DNA of 64,000 nt from Nitrosomonas sp. HPC101 (GCF_009833125.1 NZ_QRCC01000002.1:160236-224235); one strand, 5' to 3'; positions 52,826 through 63,801 are shown, numbered from the stretch's first letter. The notes: a model not told the origin generated them from the sequence alone. Made by a program: numbers and translations.

Positions 52826-53565
52826 TGCCGCTTCCTTTTAATGTGGTTGATACAGAATTGCAGACTTCACAGGAAGTTTAAGACGCTGCGTTCAATTAGT
52901 CCAGCCAAATGAACAGCGTTCAACCACGGAAATCGTGCACCTGCATGATGGAAATGTATTTGTGTGACGGGATGTCGTTTTCATCGCTGTTACCTCATGC
53001 AGGGGTCTATCGCATCTCCCGTACAGACCACCGATGATCCGACCAAGACAACCAAGACAATCGAATGAATAGTGAACGCAGATCGGATACCACGCTGCAG
53101 AATGCTGCCAGTGAGCACCTGAAGCACATGCTGGCGACCTATGCTGGCGTGTACAATGTCACCATTTTGATGTAGCTTGGCAAACTGAAATCCGCGTCAT
53201 GCTGCGTTTCCTCCACAGAAAGACCAGTAAACTTTGGAGCAACTGCAAACTATGCTGATCAGTGACGCTGTTTCTGGTGCCAGCCATGTGCGTCGTCAAT
53301 AAATGGCACTTCTATCCATCGCAGAAATTCATCCCCTCGTAGCAGAATATTTTCTCCGGGACACAAAGGATTTCGTGCTTTCTCACGGAGGATTACACCA
53401 TTTTCGGTACTGTGGGCGCAAAAATCTTCTTGAAAATAGATTATTTTGAATGATCTGCAATTGATCAAACGGATTTTGCCCTGAACTGACTACCTCGTTC
53501 ACGTTTTCTTCAGAAGTCCCCCAGGGAATTTTTGTATCGTTAATTTATTTCACAGGAGCCAGGCA
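52826..53565. other. 740-bp region upstream of ahpC without a supported gene
   Basis: Short frames occur on both strands, e.g. a 69-codon minus-strand frame (53259-53468; ENILLRGDEFLRWIEVPF) and a 36-codon plus frame at about 53064, but none has a recognised family. The end (53475-53522) resembles the right half of the MITE-like element at 62544, so the region looks like decayed mobile or horizontally acquired DNA. The ahpC promoter is expected near 52830-52950. Confidence 0.5.
53475..53522. mobile_element. Degenerate right-half copy of the MITE-like element
   Basis: TGCCCTGAACTGACTACCTC followed by GTTCACGTTTTCTTCAGAAG matches the right end of the element at 62646-62686 (TGCCTTGAACTGACTGCCTC and GCTAACGTTTTTCAGGAG) with several changes. 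The left half was not found. Confidence 0.65.
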
Positions 53566-53913
53566 ATGAAACAATCCACCTTTTTCCTTACTATGCTGAT
53601 ACTGTTCCATGCTTCAAGTAACGCAGGTACGCTTGTCAATGGTATCTGGTCACCAGCAGGATGCGGTGAGCAGCCTGTCGCACCGGTGGTTGGTGTTGCC
53701 AGCGTGGAAGACTATAACCGCAGCACCGAAGCAATCAATGAATGGCAGAAACGCACCCAGCAATACAATTCCTGCCTGGTTGACGAAGCAAATACAGACA
53801 ATGCACTGATCGCCAAAACGGCGAATGATCAGCAGACAAAATTCCGGGAAGAGATTGAGCGGATCAGTACAGAAGCCGATGAAGCCAAGGCTAAACTGGA
53901 GGGCAAAAGGTGA
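53566..53913 (+). CDS. Small exported protein of unknown function
   Basis: The 115-residue product has a signal peptide (cleavage near SSNA-GT) and two cysteines in the mature part (AGCGEQP and NSCLVDE), perhaps a disulfide. A helical, charged C-terminus (KFREEIERISTEADEAKAKL) follows. CAGGAG lies 8 nt before the ATG. No domain is recognised. It lies alone between the relic region and dapC. Confidence 0.7.
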   Translation: MKQSTFFLTMLILFHASSNAGTLVNGIWSPAGCGEQPVAPVVGVASVEDYNRSTEAINEWQKRTQQYNSCLVDEANTDNALIAKTANDQQTKFREEIERISTEADEAKAKLEGKR

Positions 53914-54207
53914 TGCTTGATGCGATAAATAACCCCATAATGGTGACGCATCGCACATTACACCATTTGTTTTTCATTAAACAGGTAATCCACAGCGGCG
54001 TCAGGTAGAACAGGAGCAGAATACCAGCCGGTTTCAGCAGACGACAGAGATATCAAACCACTCCACCCAATTGCAAACCGGTTACCGACAGTGATTTTTT
54101 GTTTGGTCAACGTTACCGGGGCCCTTTATAATTGAGGCCTGACATTTTACTGCCTCTCCCTGATATCTGATCCACAAGCACCGCATACGTGGACAATCCT
54201 GAAAAGT

Positions 54208-55413
54208 ATGAACCCCTCACTGGAAAATCTTCAGCTATACCCGTTTCAAAAACTTGCCAGACTCTTCGAAGATCTCGTGCCATGTGATCTCTCACTGACT
54301 CCGATTGGTTTACATATTGGTGAGCCAAGGCATAGCACACCCGCATTTATCAGGCAGGAACTGGTAAACAATCTTGAAGGGCTGGCACATTATCCCACTG
54401 TGCTCGGAACCGATCGGCTGCGAACCAGTATCGCAAACTGGCTGATACAGCGCTATCACCTGACCGCTATTCATCCGGATACTGAAGTGATTCCGGTGAA
54501 TGGCAGCCGGGAGGCGCTGTTTGCGTTTTCCCAGGCAGTTATTGATACCGAAGCGCGGCAGGCTGCTCAACCTGTGGTAGTTTGCCAGAATCCTTTTTAT
54601 CAGATCTACGAGGGAGCTGCATTGCTGGCTGGTGCGAAGCCTCATTTCCTGAATCAGCTTGCAGAAAATGCTTTCTCGTTAGATACCACTCAATTACCTG
54701 ATTCAGTATGGAAACGTACCCAGCTGATTTACCTCTGCTCACCCAACAATCCGACCGGCAAGGTATTAACGCTGGATGAATGGCGGCATCTGTTTGATTT
54801 GTCTGATCGCTATGGATTTGTGATTGCAGCCGATGAATGCTATTCAGAAATTTACTTCGATGAAAACCACCCTCCTCTGGGTGCGCTGGAGGCAGCTGAA
54901 AAACTTGGACGCCATGGATTTCCCCGTCTGGTTATATTCAGCAGTCTATCCAAGCGGTCCAACGTACCAGGCATGCGTTCCGGTTTCGTAGCCGGAGATG
55001 CAAGCATTCTCAAAAAATTTCTGCTTTACCGCACCTATCATGGCAGTGCCATGAATCCGGCGGTGCAGGCTGCCAGTACCGCTGCGTGGAACGACGAACA
55101 ACACGTAGTTGAAAACCGGAAACTGTACCGTGAAAAATTTGCGGGTGCCATGCGTATACTGGGAGACACGCTGCCCGTCAGCATGCCGGATGCCGGGTTT
55201 TATTTATGGCTGAGAGCGCCTGTGGGCGGCATCGAATTTTCCAGACGTTTGTATCAGGAAGGGAGTGTTACCGTGCTGCCTGGCAGTTATCTGGCGCGAG
55301 AGGCGCACGGGATTGATCCTGGTGAGAATTTCGTGCGGATCGCACTGGTTGCGCCGGTGGCAGAATGCATGGAAGCCATGGAACGAATCAGGGACATTGC
55401 CGGAAAATTCTGA
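54208..55413 (+). CDS. dapC: Succinyldiaminopimelate transaminase
   Basis: The 401-residue fold-type I aminotransferase has the PLP lysine in [20 protein letters not shown], the [12 protein letters not shown] and [10 protein letters not shown] blocks and the C-terminal arginine (NFVRIALV). The sequence is of the DapC type. It converts N-succinyl-2-amino-6-ketopimelate to N-succinyl-L,L-diaminopimelate in lysine and cell-wall synthesis. dapD follows 31 bp downstream, which supports the assignment. Confidence 0.92.
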   Translation: MNPSLENLQLYPFQKLARLFEDLVPCDLSLTPIGLHIGEPRHSTPAFIRQELVNNLEGLAHYPTVLGTDRLRTSIANWLIQRYHLTAIHPDTEVIPVNGSREALFAFSQAVIDTEARQAAQPVVVCQNPFYQIYEGAALLAGAKPHFLNQLAENAFSLDTTQLPDSVWKRTQLIYLCSPNNPTGKVLTLDEWRHLFDLSDRYGFVIAADECYSEIYFDENHPPLGALEAAEKLGRHGFPRLVIFSSLSKRSNVPGMRSGFVAGDASILKKFLLYRTYHGSAMNPAVQAASTAAWNDEQHVVENRKLYREKFAGAMRILGDTLPVSMPDAGFYLWLRAPVGGIEFSRRLYQEGSVTVLPGSYLAREAHGIDPGENFVRIALVAPVAECMEAMERIRDIAGKF

Positions 55414-55444
55414 TCTGATTATTTTTTATTTAGCTAGGAGTCAC

Positions 55445-56266
55445 ATGGAACAATTACAAGCTGTCATCGAGCATGCTTTCGAAAGACGCGCCGAAATCAC
55501 CCCTCGCAATGTTGAGGCCAATCTCAAGGAATCGGTCGCCCAGGTTATCAATATGCTGGATACCGGCAAGCTGCGGGTGGCCGAAAAAGTGAATGGTGAA
55601 TGGATAACCCGTCAATGGGTAAAAAAGGCCGTTCTGCTGTCTTTCCGCATGGAAGATAATTACTTTATCAAGGGTGGGTTTTCCAACTATTTTGACAAGA
55701 TTCCATCCAAATTTTCTGATTACAGCTCGCGCGACTTTCGCGATGGCGGATTTCGCGTGGTTCCGCCAGCTGCTGTTCGCAAGGGAGCGTTTATCGCGAG
55801 CAACGTAGTACTGATGCCATCCTATGTCAATATCGGTGCATATGTTGATGAAGGCACCATGGTAGATACCTGGGCAACAGTGGGTTCCTGCGCACAAGTT
55901 GGTAAAAATGTTCACCTGTCCGGTGGCGTTGGTATCGGGGGGGTCTTGGAACCGGTACAGGCCAGCCCCACCATTATCGAGGATAACTGCTTTATCGGCG
56001 CTCGTTCTGAAATTGTCGAGGGCGTCATCGTTGGAGAAAATTCAGTCATTTCAATGGGTGTATACATTGGTCAGAGCACCAGGATTTACAATCGTGAAAC
56101 CGAAGAAATCACTTATGGCCGAATCCCTCCGGGATCCGTGGTGGTTTCCGGAAGCCTGCCGGCCGATAACGGCCGCTACAGCCTGTACTGTGCTGTGATT
56201 GTGAAACAGGTGGATGCCAAGACACGCTCCAAAACCGGGATCAATGAATTATTGCGCGGGATTTGA
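55445..56266 (+). CDS. dapD: Tetrahydrodipicolinate N-succinyltransferase
   Basis: The 273-residue product is a left-handed beta-helix acyltransferase: an N-terminal helical domain ([20 protein letters not shown]), hexapeptide repeats ([30 protein letters not shown]) and the C-terminal [19 protein letters not shown]. It succinylates tetrahydrodipicolinate in the succinylase branch of lysine/DAP synthesis, the step before DapC. TAGGAG lies 7 nt before the ATG. A longer frame from 55265 overlaps dapC and is rejected. Confidence 0.96.
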   Translation: MEQLQAVIEHAFERRAEITPRNVEANLKESVAQVINMLDTGKLRVAEKVNGEWITRQWVKKAVLLSFRMEDNYFIKGGFSNYFDKIPSKFSDYSSRDFRDGGFRVVPPAAVRKGAFIASNVVLMPSYVNIGAYVDEGTMVDTWATVGSCAQVGKNVHLSGGVGIGGVLEPVQASPTIIEDNCFIGARSEIVEGVIVGENSVISMGVYIGQSTRIYNRETEEITYGRIPPGSVVVSGSLPADNGRYSLYCAVIVKQVDAKTRSKTGINELLRGI

Positions 56267-56453
56267 CTGCCAGAATGGAATGCTATCTGTCAACAATGAA
56301 TGGTCTGTGGTATAAAAATAATTGTATGAATCTTGCATCGGGTGTGACGGGGTTCGATCTGTAGCACTGCCTGGTTTATTCCCCGCTGATTCTCAACGCT
56401 GTTACAGGAAATTCATACATCTTGAGCAAACCAGTATAAGAGGAGAAGCCATT

Positions 56454-56807
56454 ATGAAAAGAACTCTGACAAGTCTAATCGCAGTTTTTGCCACGATGCT
56501 GTTCATGAGCATGCAGGTATATGCAGATTCACGTACTGTTCATGTTGATGAAGCACTGAAGCACGCAGATGAAGCTGTGGTCCAGGGCAAGGAAGGTCAT
56601 GTCAAGGAATTGCTTGAACATGCCAGGGAAAGCCTGGAACATGCCAAACAAGCTGCCAATGCAGCCGAGGGAGGCAGTACAGAGCATATCGTTCATGGAA
56701 TCAAACATCTGGAAGATGGCATCAAGCATGGTGAAGAAGGTCATGTTGATGTCGCTACCAGGCATGTAGAAGAAGCGATTGAGCATTTGCGCGCATTCGA
56801 GCATTAG
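56454..56807 (+). CDS. smbP: Small metal-binding protein SmbP
   Basis: The 117-residue product has a signal peptide cut after MSMQVYA (Ala24), leaving a 93-residue mature protein, the size reported for SmbP of Nitrosomonas europaea. The mature part is built of imperfect helical repeats carrying His, Glu and Asp ([34 protein letters not shown]) that bind copper and other divalent metals in the periplasm. Ten to a dozen histidines are evenly spread. The ATG at 56454 has AGGAG 9 nt upstream. It may protect against copper, which ammonia oxidisers need in large amounts. Confidence 0.9.
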   Translation: MKRTLTSLIAVFATMLFMSMQVYADSRTVHVDEALKHADEAVVQGKEGHVKELLEHARESLEHAKQAANAAEGGSTEHIVHGIKHLEDGIKHGEEGHVDVATRHVEEAIEHLRAFEH

Positions 56808-56833
56808 ACTGAATAAACATTACCAAAGTACAC

Positions 56834-56957
56834 GGGTGTCTCTGATTCCATTTCTAAATCAAGACTGACTTTGTCGGCTTGCCTTGCCGTATTATTTATA
56901 CTGTCTGCGGCTCACTTTCGTGTCATTTTTGATTCGGAAATGGAATCAGGGACACCC
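56834..56957 (-). mobile_element. MITE-like repeat element, copy B, with 21-bp terminal inverted repeats
   Basis: GGGTGTCTCTGATTCCATTT at the left (56834) and its near-perfect complement at the right end (GAAATGGAATCAGGGACACC, to 56957) bracket 124 bp. The inside matches copy A (50662-50765) in inverted orientation. It carries no coding capacity. No target duplication could be read by eye. It sits between smbP and birA. Confidence 0.85.
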
Positions 56958-57080
56958 TTTGGACAAGGAGCGGAGTAATCCGCTTTTTTGTTATGGCATG
57001 CAGATGACAGTTATTCTTGCAGCAAGATTACCCGCATGGGATCAATCGAAAATATTCGCGAAAGCAGTTCAGAATCTGCC

Positions 57081-58073
57081 ATGAAGCCACTGACATTTAC
57101 CATTCTGAGAAGATTGAGTGATGGTAATTTCCATTCCGGTACAGCATTGGGGCAGGCACTGAATGTTTCGCGTGCGAGTATTTCCAACGCACTCCAGGAT
57201 CTGGAAAATTATGGCCTGACAATCCACAAAATCCCCGGGCGTGGGTACCAGTGGCTGAATCCGGTGCAATGGCTGGATAGCAGGCAAATACGCTTTCACC
57301 TGGCTGAAAGCGCAAATTCTATGCAAATAGAGATTGCCGACATAGTCGAATCGACCAATTCATTGCTGTTACAGCGCGCAATCGATCAAACGTCCGCTCA
57401 CAAAATCAAGCAAGTTCTGGCTGCAGAATTGCAGACACAAGGACGTGGGCGTCGTGGACGTTCATGGTCGTCAGGATTAGGAGATAGTCTGACTTTTTCA
57501 GTTCTGTGGCCGTCACAATGTGCTGTCAATGCGCTTTCCGGTTTGAGCCTGGCAACAGGCGTAGCAATTGTCCGTGCACTGACATCATTCGGTATTCGTG
57601 ATATTGCCCTGAAGTGGCCGAATGACGTGCTATCCGGCCATAACAAGCTGGCAGGTGTACTGATCGAGCTGCATGGCGATATATTGAGCCCGGGCACCGT
57701 GATTATCGGTATCGGCCTGAATCTGAAACTCTGTAACGCCACGAAAACCCGGATTAATCAAAATGTAACCGATATCGCCAGCGCTGCAGGGCACGTGCCG
57801 GATAGAAATCAGCTGCTGGCTGTTGTACTGAAAGAGCTGGCTGAAATGCTCGATACATTTGAACAACATGGCTTTGAACCTTTCGTAACGGAATGGGAAC
57901 GCTACCATGCTTATCAGGATCAGGCGGTGCAGATCAGTTTTCCGGATGGAAGCGTTCAGAACGGAATTGCAATCGGCATCGCACCCGATGGTGCCTTGCA
58001 AGTCAATACCCCGGCGGGTATCGTGCAATTAAGAAGTGGAGAAGTATCCCTGCGCGGACTGCCCCCATTCTGA
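57081..58073 (+). CDS. birA: Biotin-[acetyl-CoA-carboxylase] ligase / biotin operon repressor
   Basis: The 330-residue product has an N-terminal winged helix (ALGQALNVSRASISNALQDLEN), the catalytic domain with QGRGRRGRSWSS (biotinyl-AMP loop), ALKWPNDVLSG and IGIGLNL, and a C-terminal SH3-like domain. It attaches biotin to AccB and may repress biotin genes through its HTH. The ATG at 57081 begins the conserved sequence; an upstream start at 56988 adds unrelated residues. coaX follows closely. Confidence 0.92.
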   Translation: MKPLTFTILRRLSDGNFHSGTALGQALNVSRASISNALQDLENYGLTIHKIPGRGYQWLNPVQWLDSRQIRFHLAESANSMQIEIADIVESTNSLLLQRAIDQTSAHKIKQVLAAELQTQGRGRRGRSWSSGLGDSLTFSVLWPSQCAVNALSGLSLATGVAIVRALTSFGIRDIALKWPNDVLSGHNKLAGVLIELHGDILSPGTVIIGIGLNLKLCNATKTRINQNVTDIASAAGHVPDRNQLLAVVLKELAEMLDTFEQHGFEPFVTEWERYHAYQDQAVQISFPDGSVQNGIAIGIAPDGALQVNTPAGIVQLRSGEVSLRGLPPF

Positions 58074-58090
58074 CAGCGGAGGTCTTCTGA

Positions 58091-58861
58091 TTGAATGCAT
58101 CCTTTTTTCTGCTGGCAATTGATTCCGGTAATACCGCCATTAAGTGGGGGCTACACGACGGCACGCAGTGGCTGGCATGTGGCAACATATTACAAGGTGA
58201 ACGCATGATGCTGCAACAAGCCTGGGAGACATTGCCGGTACCTGCATCGGTATTGATTTCCAATGTGGCAGGATCACGAGCCGCAAGCGATTTGACAGCA
58301 TTATTAAAGCCGTGGCGCATACAACCACAGTGGATCATGGCAAGTGCCAGTCAATGTGGTATAACCAGTCGTTATGCCAAACCGGAGCAGTTAGGCAGCG
58401 ATCGCTGGATGGCATTGATTGCCGCCTGGCACAGGATGCAACGGATGTGCCTGGTTGTGGATGCAGGCACTGCCATGACAGTCGATGCACTGTCCTCCAC
58501 AGGTGAATTTCTGGGGGGCATTATTGTACCCGGTCCGGATCTCATGAAGAAAGCACTGGCCGGCCGTGTCGGGGCACTAACGACTTCCGTTTCCGGCCGT
58601 TTTCAGGATTTTCCGACCAATACTGAAAATGCGTTGTACAGCGGAATGATCCAGGCGCTGACCGGCGCTCTGGAGCGGATGGGCTGCCTACTTGCGCGCT
58701 ATTCGGAAAAACAAGCCCCTGTGGAAATCATCGTAACCGGTGGTGGTGCAGCACTGCTGGATCAGCATATTCATGCCCCTCATCAAATTATCGATAACCT
58801 GGTGCTGGAAGGGCTGGTTATTATTGCCAAATCAGATCACCCCGGTTACAACAAAAAATAA
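58091..58861 (+). CDS. coaX: Type III pantothenate kinase
   Basis: The 256-residue product has the ASKHA-fold phosphate motifs of Coa[14 protein letters not shown] at the start, [17 protein letters not shown] and [13 protein letters not shown] in the middle, and the C-terminal VTGGGAALL. It phosphorylates pantothenate, the first step of coenzyme A synthesis. The start is TTG at 58091 with GGAGG about 9 nt upstream; the downstream ATG (58095) is out of frame. birA-coaX is a usual pair in betaproteobacteria. Confidence 0.9.
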   Translation: MNASFFLLAIDSGNTAIKWGLHDGTQWLACGNILQGERMMLQQAWETLPVPASVLISNVAGSRAASDLTALLKPWRIQPQWIMASASQCGITSRYAKPEQLGSDRWMALIAAWHRMQRMCLVVDAGTAMTVDALSSTGEFLGGIIVPGPDLMKKALAGRVGALTTSVSGRFQDFPTNTENALYSGMIQALTGALERMGCLLARYSEKQAPVEIIVTGGGAALLDQHIHAPHQIIDNLVLEGLVIIAKSDHPGYNKK

Positions 58862-58879
58862 ACATCAGGACGATGCACC

Positions 58880-59531
58880 ATGGTACATCCGCTTTTCAGG
58901 CACGCTGAATTTTACACAACAGTTAACCACCTCCAAGATTTGCCGCAGGCGACTGGTGTTGAAATTGCTTTTGCCGGGCGTTCAAATGCGGGAAAATCCA
59001 GCGCGATCAATACGCTGGTAGGCAGAGGACGGTTTGCTTTTACCAGTAAGACACCCGGCCGGACGCAGCACATCAATTTTTTCCAGATCGGAGAAAAGCG
59101 TTTCATGGTTGATCTTCCAGGATACGGGTATGCGCAAGTGCCTCTGGCCATTCGTCAGCACTGGGTACACTTGCTGAGTACCTATCTGCAAACTCGTCCG
59201 GCGCTGTACGGTATGATACTCATCATGGATATACGCCACCCGCTGACAAAGCTGGATCTGCAGATGCTGGAATGGTTCGCACAAACAGGAAAGCCGGTTC
59301 ATGTGCTGTTGACCAAAGCTGACAAGTTAAGTCGGAGCAAAGCACTCATCACTCTGGATGAAGTCAAACAGTTTTTATCTACCGATTACCCCGGCTGCAC
59401 AGCACAAATTTTTTCCAGCTCAACCGCTGAAGGAACAGAAGAAGTCTCCCGACTATTGCAAAACTGGTTTGATGAGGGGGATGTCGAAGCACAACAGTTG
59501 GATAACTGCGAAAGCGACAGTCAAAAAAAAA

Positions 59532-59551
<20 letters not shown>
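58880..59551 (+). CDS. engB: Ribosome biogenesis GTPase EngB/YsxC
   Basis: The 223-residue TrmE-Era-type GTPase has G1 [14 protein letters not shown]2 (TPGRT), G3 VDLPGYGY and G4 LTKADKL. It assists late 50S assembly. The last about 20 codons ([18 protein letters not shown]) are poorly conserved and encode the strong minus-strand terminator hairpin (59523-59558), so the tail may be recently acquired or constrained by the hairpin. It lies 18 bp behind coaX. Confidence 0.95.
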
Positions 59552-60702
<1,151 letters not shown>

Positions 60703-60714
60703 AGCCGGGTTACC

Positions 60715-60770
60715 CTAAGAACCTCTGAAAAACCATCTACATTGCTATTTCGTTTTCCAGAGGTTCCCTA
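60715..60770. mobile_element. Short MITE-like inverted-repeat element between hemB and pstB
   Basis: CTAAGAACCTCTGAAAAAC and GTTTTCCAGAGGTTCCCTA form near-perfect terminal repeats around a 16-nt core (CATCTACATTGCTATTT) that also occurs, altered, near the left end of the element at 62548. CTA flanks both ends, as expected for a YTAR target duplication. The pstB stop codon (TAG, 60768-60770) lies in the right flank. The hairpin may act as a terminator for both convergent genes. Confidence 0.75.
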
Positions 60771-61565
60771 GCCAAACCGGCCGGTTATGTAATCTTCCGT
60801 CTGCTTATTTTTGGGCTTGATGAAAATATTATCAGTAGCTCCGAATTCGATCAACTCTCCCATATACATGTAGGCAGTGTAGTCTGAAACCCTGGCTGCC
60901 TGCTGCATGTTGTGGGTCACAATCAGGATCGTAACTTTATTTCTGATATCCGAAATCAATTCCTCGATACTGGCAGTTGCGATTGGATCCAGTGCGGAAG
61001 TAGGTTCATCAAACAAAAGAATCTCCGGATCGGTCGCCAGTGCACGAGCGATACATAACCGTTGTTGCTGCCCCCCTGAAAGATTGAATGCGAGATCTTC
61101 CAGCCGATCTTTGACTTCCTCCCACAATGCGGCATTACGTAGCGCATTTTCCACCCTCTCTTCCAGAATCGAGCGACGTTTGACACCTCTTATCCTGAGG
61201 CCATAGGCCACGTTCTCAAAAATTGATTTAGGAAAGGGATTGGGTTTCTGAAACACCATGCTGATCCGCATTCTGACTTCAATCGGATCAATCTCGGGTG
61301 AGAGAATATTTTCATTATCCGGGTAAAGGAGAATCTCACCTTCGTAATGGTTGTGCGGATAAAGATCATGCATGCGGTTAAAACACCGCAAGAAAGTTGA
61401 TTTACCGCAACCTGACGGTCCTATCAAGGCAGTTACCTGTTTTTCATGCACCACCATATTGATATTTTTAAGTGCCTGATATGCTCCGTAATAGAAGTTC
61501 AGTTGATTAACTGCTGCCTTTTGAACAGTTGGAGAGGCAGTACTGGCAGGTTTAAATATTTGCAT
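60768..61565 (-). CDS. pstB: Phosphate ABC transporter ATP-binding protein
   Basis: The 265-residue ATPase has Walker [10 protein letters not shown] (residues 49-57), the signature [16 protein letters not shown] and DEPTSALDP, with the PstB-specific [22 protein letters not shown] start and [19 protein letters not shown]. It powers high-affinity phosphate uptake with PstAC. It is the last gene of the minus-strand group, 10 bp behind pstA. No phoU follows; hemB converges. Confidence 0.96.
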   Translation of the reverse strand: MQIFKPASTASPTVQKAAVNQLNFYYGAYQALKNINMVVHEKQVTALIGPSGCGKSTFLRCFNRMHDLYPHNHYEGEILLYPDNENILSPEIDPIEVRMRISMVFQKPNPFPKSIFENVAYGLRIRGVKRRSILEERVENALRNAALWEEVKDRLEDLAFNLSGGQQQRLCIARALATDPEILLFDEPTSALDPIATASIEELISDIRNKVTILIVTHNMQQAARVSDYTAYMYMGELIEFGATDNIFIKPKNKQTEDYITGRFG

Positions 61566-61575
61566 GCGTTTGAGT

Positions 61576-62502
61576 TTACCACTTTATTTTTTTACGCAGA
61601 TAATAGCGCAAATAGATAGCCAGTCCATTCATCAGCAATGTCATGATAACAAGCACCAGGCCGGCTGCAGCAGCGTTATGCTGAAAAGCTTCCTGAGGTC
61701 TCGATATCCAGTTGAACATCTGGATCGGCATGACTGTAAAAGGCTCCATCAGCCATTCAAAGGATAGGAACGGAAATTGATCCTGAATAGGAGATGGAGG
61801 TAGGAAGGCGATGAATGTCAGTGCGCCAATCGTGATGATTGGCGCAGTCTCCCCAATCGCTCGCGCCAGTCCGATAATGATACCGGTCAGAATACCCGCG
61901 GCAGAATAAGGCAGCACATGATCCGCTACCGTTTGCCATTTGGTTGCGCCCAGAGCAAAAGCGCTTTCACGTATGGTAAGAGGGATAGATCGGATTGCCT
62001 CGCGAGTTGCCACAATCACAATCGGCAGGATCAGCAGCGCAAGCGTCAATCCAGCTGTAAGGATACTTTGCCCAAGCCCGAGCTGATAAACGAACAGCCC
62101 CAATGCCAGCAGGCCATAAATGATAGAAGGTACGCCTGCCAAATTGGTGACATTGATTTCGATGATTTCAGTAATGAAGTTTTTGGGGGCATATTCCTCA
62201 AGATAAATACCGGCCGCCACTCCAAGGGGAACAGCCGCTGCCGCTGTCACCAGCATGACCAGTGTAGTGCCGACCCACGCAGAAAGAATTCCGGCAGATT
62301 CTGGCTTGCGGGATGGGAAAGAGGTAAAAAACTCCCAGGTCAAACGCGGCATTCCATCCACCATCATGTTCCCAAACAGCGCAATAAATGTCAGAACAGC
62401 AATCATCAGAGCAATAACGCCCGCTGTCAGCGCCAGTAGATCCCAGCGTTTGTGGCGGGCGATAATGGTACGAATTTCATTAATATTATCTGTGTTGTTC
62501 AT
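61576..62502 (-). CDS. pstA: Phosphate ABC transporter permease PstA
   Basis: The 308-residue membrane protein has six hydrophobic segments. The EAA-type cytoplasmic loop is [32 protein letters not shown], and the start includes [20 protein letters not shown], typical of PstA. It forms the phosphate channel with PstC. It lies directly before pstB; 215 bp carrying a MITE-like element separate it from pstC. Confidence 0.95.
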   Translation of the reverse strand: MNNTDNINEIRTIIARHKRWDLLALTAGVIALMIAVLTFIALFGNMMVDGMPRLTWEFFTSFPSRKPESAGILSAWVGTTLVMLVTAAAAVPLGVAAGIYLEEYAPKNFITEIIEINVTNLAGVPSIIYGLLALGLFVYQLGLGQSILTAGLTLALLILPIVIVATREAIRSIPLTIRESAFALGATKWQTVADHVLPYSAAGILTGIIIGLARAIGETAPIITIGALTFIAFLPPSPIQDQFPFLSFEWLMEPFTVMPIQMFNWISRPQEAFQHNAAAAGLVLVIMTLLMNGLAIYLRYYLRKKIKW

Positions 62503-62543
62503 GAGTATCGATGAATTAGATTAATTTGCATGCGGTGTCAGCA

Positions 62544-62690
62544 TTAAGGAACCCCTGCAAAACGATCTGCTTGCTATTTATTGCGTTAAAAATCGGCTCA
62601 AAGTGCTCTTTATCGCATATAAACTCCGCTTATTCACCGATTTATGCCTTGAACTGACTGCCTCGCTAACGTTTTTCAGGAGTTCCTTAA
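62544..62690. mobile_element. MITE-like element inserted between pstC and pstA
   Basis: GGAACCCCTGCAAAACG (62548-62564) and CGTTTTTCAGGAGTTCC (62670-62686) are terminal inverted repeats of a 139-bp non-coding element. TTAA flanks each end (62544-62547, 62687-62690), as in IS5-family-type insertions (YTAR targets). It separates the two permease genes and carries no transposase, so it would need one in trans. Confidence 0.8.
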
Positions 62691-62717
62691 ATCATAGAAC
62701 GTGAGAAGTCATAAACA

Positions 62718-63656
62718 TCAATAAACTTCCCGGAATCGTTTGCGCAGCAGATGTCCCAAGATATTGAAAATCAATGTCAATAAAAACAGCGTCAATCCTG
62801 CAGCAAAAATCGTCTGATACCCCGTACTGCCATGTGGCAGATCACCCAGACTGACCTGTACGATGTAGGTGGTAATAGTGGCAGCAGGTTCCATGGGATT
62901 CCATACCAGATTGGGCTGCATGCCTGCTGCAATCGCAACTACCATGGTTTCGCCGACTGCACGGGAAATACCAAGAATATAGGCAGCGGCGATACCGGAT
63001 AAAGAAGCAGGCATCACCACCTTGACAGCCGTCTGGAAGCGCGTGGCACCGATGGCGTATGAACCTTCCCGTAAATGCATGGGCACAGAACGCATGGCAT
63101 CTTCTGTCATTGAACTGACGTAGGGAATAATCATGATTCCCATCACCAGCCCCGCGGACAAAAGGCTGAAACCAGGCAGACTCGGAAAGATCGTTTGTAA
63201 CAGCGGAGTAACAAACAGCAATGCGAAATATCCGTAAACGACGGTTGGTATGCCGCCAAGCAATTCAAGAAATGGCTTGGCAATTTCTCTTACGGCAAAG
63301 GGGGCAAATTCTGAAAGATAGATAGCAATGAACGTGCCAAAAGGAAGTGCTATGGCAAGCGCAACCAGCGAACTGACTACTGTTCCGGAAACAAGAGGAA
63401 GGATTCCGTAATGCGCATCGTCAAACAGCGGTGTCCATTGCGTGTCGGTCAAGAAATCCCACAGAGAAACATGCTCAAAGAATACCAGGGATTCCGAGAT
63501 CAGCAGATAAATAATCGCAAACGTAATAAAAACCGAAAGAAAAGCGGCCAGAAACAACAACAGCTCTATTACTCGCTCTTTCAGATAGCGCTTGCGGTTG
63601 TGACGTAAACTTTTGGATGGATAACTGATAACTGAAGCAGGTACTCTTCTTCCCAT
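62718..63656 (-). CDS. pstC: Phosphate ABC transporter permease PstC
   Basis: The 312-residue membrane protein has six helices, with the EAA-like loop SMTEDAMRSVPMHLREGSYAIGATRFQTAVKV and the SEFAPFAVREIAKPFLELLGGIPTVVYGYFAL permease block. It pairs with PstA. The ATG at 63656 is used; an in-frame TTG at 63665 is not. The gene is first of the minus-strand group, but pstS is not found just upstream, where a mobile-element relic occupies the DNA. Confidence 0.93.
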   Translation of the reverse strand: MGRRVPASVISYPSKSLRHNRKRYLKERVIELLLFLAAFLSVFITFAIIYLLISESLVFFEHVSLWDFLTDTQWTPLFDDAHYGILPLVSGTVVSSLVALAIALPFGTFIAIYLSEFAPFAVREIAKPFLELLGGIPTVVYGYFALLFVTPLLQTIFPSLPGFSLLSAGLVMGIMIIPYVSSMTEDAMRSVPMHLREGSYAIGATRFQTAVKVVMPASLSGIAAAYILGISRAVGETMVVAIAAGMQPNLVWNPMEPAATITTYIVQVSLGDLPHGSTGYQTIFAAGLTLFLLTLIFNILGHLLRKRFREVY

Positions 63657-63746
63657 GAATAGCAAACCGGTCGATCGAAGGGTGTTATTTTAAAGGCTAA
63701 TTATTATAGTTTAATGAAAATAAAAATATCGTATCGATTGATATCG

Positions 63747-63779
63747 ACTCAGGAGCCTCTGATCAAGAGGCTCCTGAGT
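63747..63779. repeat. Perfect 14-bp hairpin at the edge of the IS relic
   Basis: ACTCAGGAGCCTCT and its exact complement AGAGGCTCCTGAGT enclose a 5-nt loop (GATCA). GGAGCCTCTG resembles the GGAAC(C/T)(C/T)CTG element ends elsewhere in the window, so this may be two opposed element ends rather than a terminator. It lies between pstC and the transposase relic. Confidence 0.6.
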
Positions 63780-63801
63780 ATATGGAATACCGGTTGCAAA
63801 T

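Noticed and set aside
53259..53468. 69-codon minus-strand frame with a fairly natural amino-acid composition
   Set aside because: No start signal or family, and it lies in a decayed zone; mentioned only in the region description.
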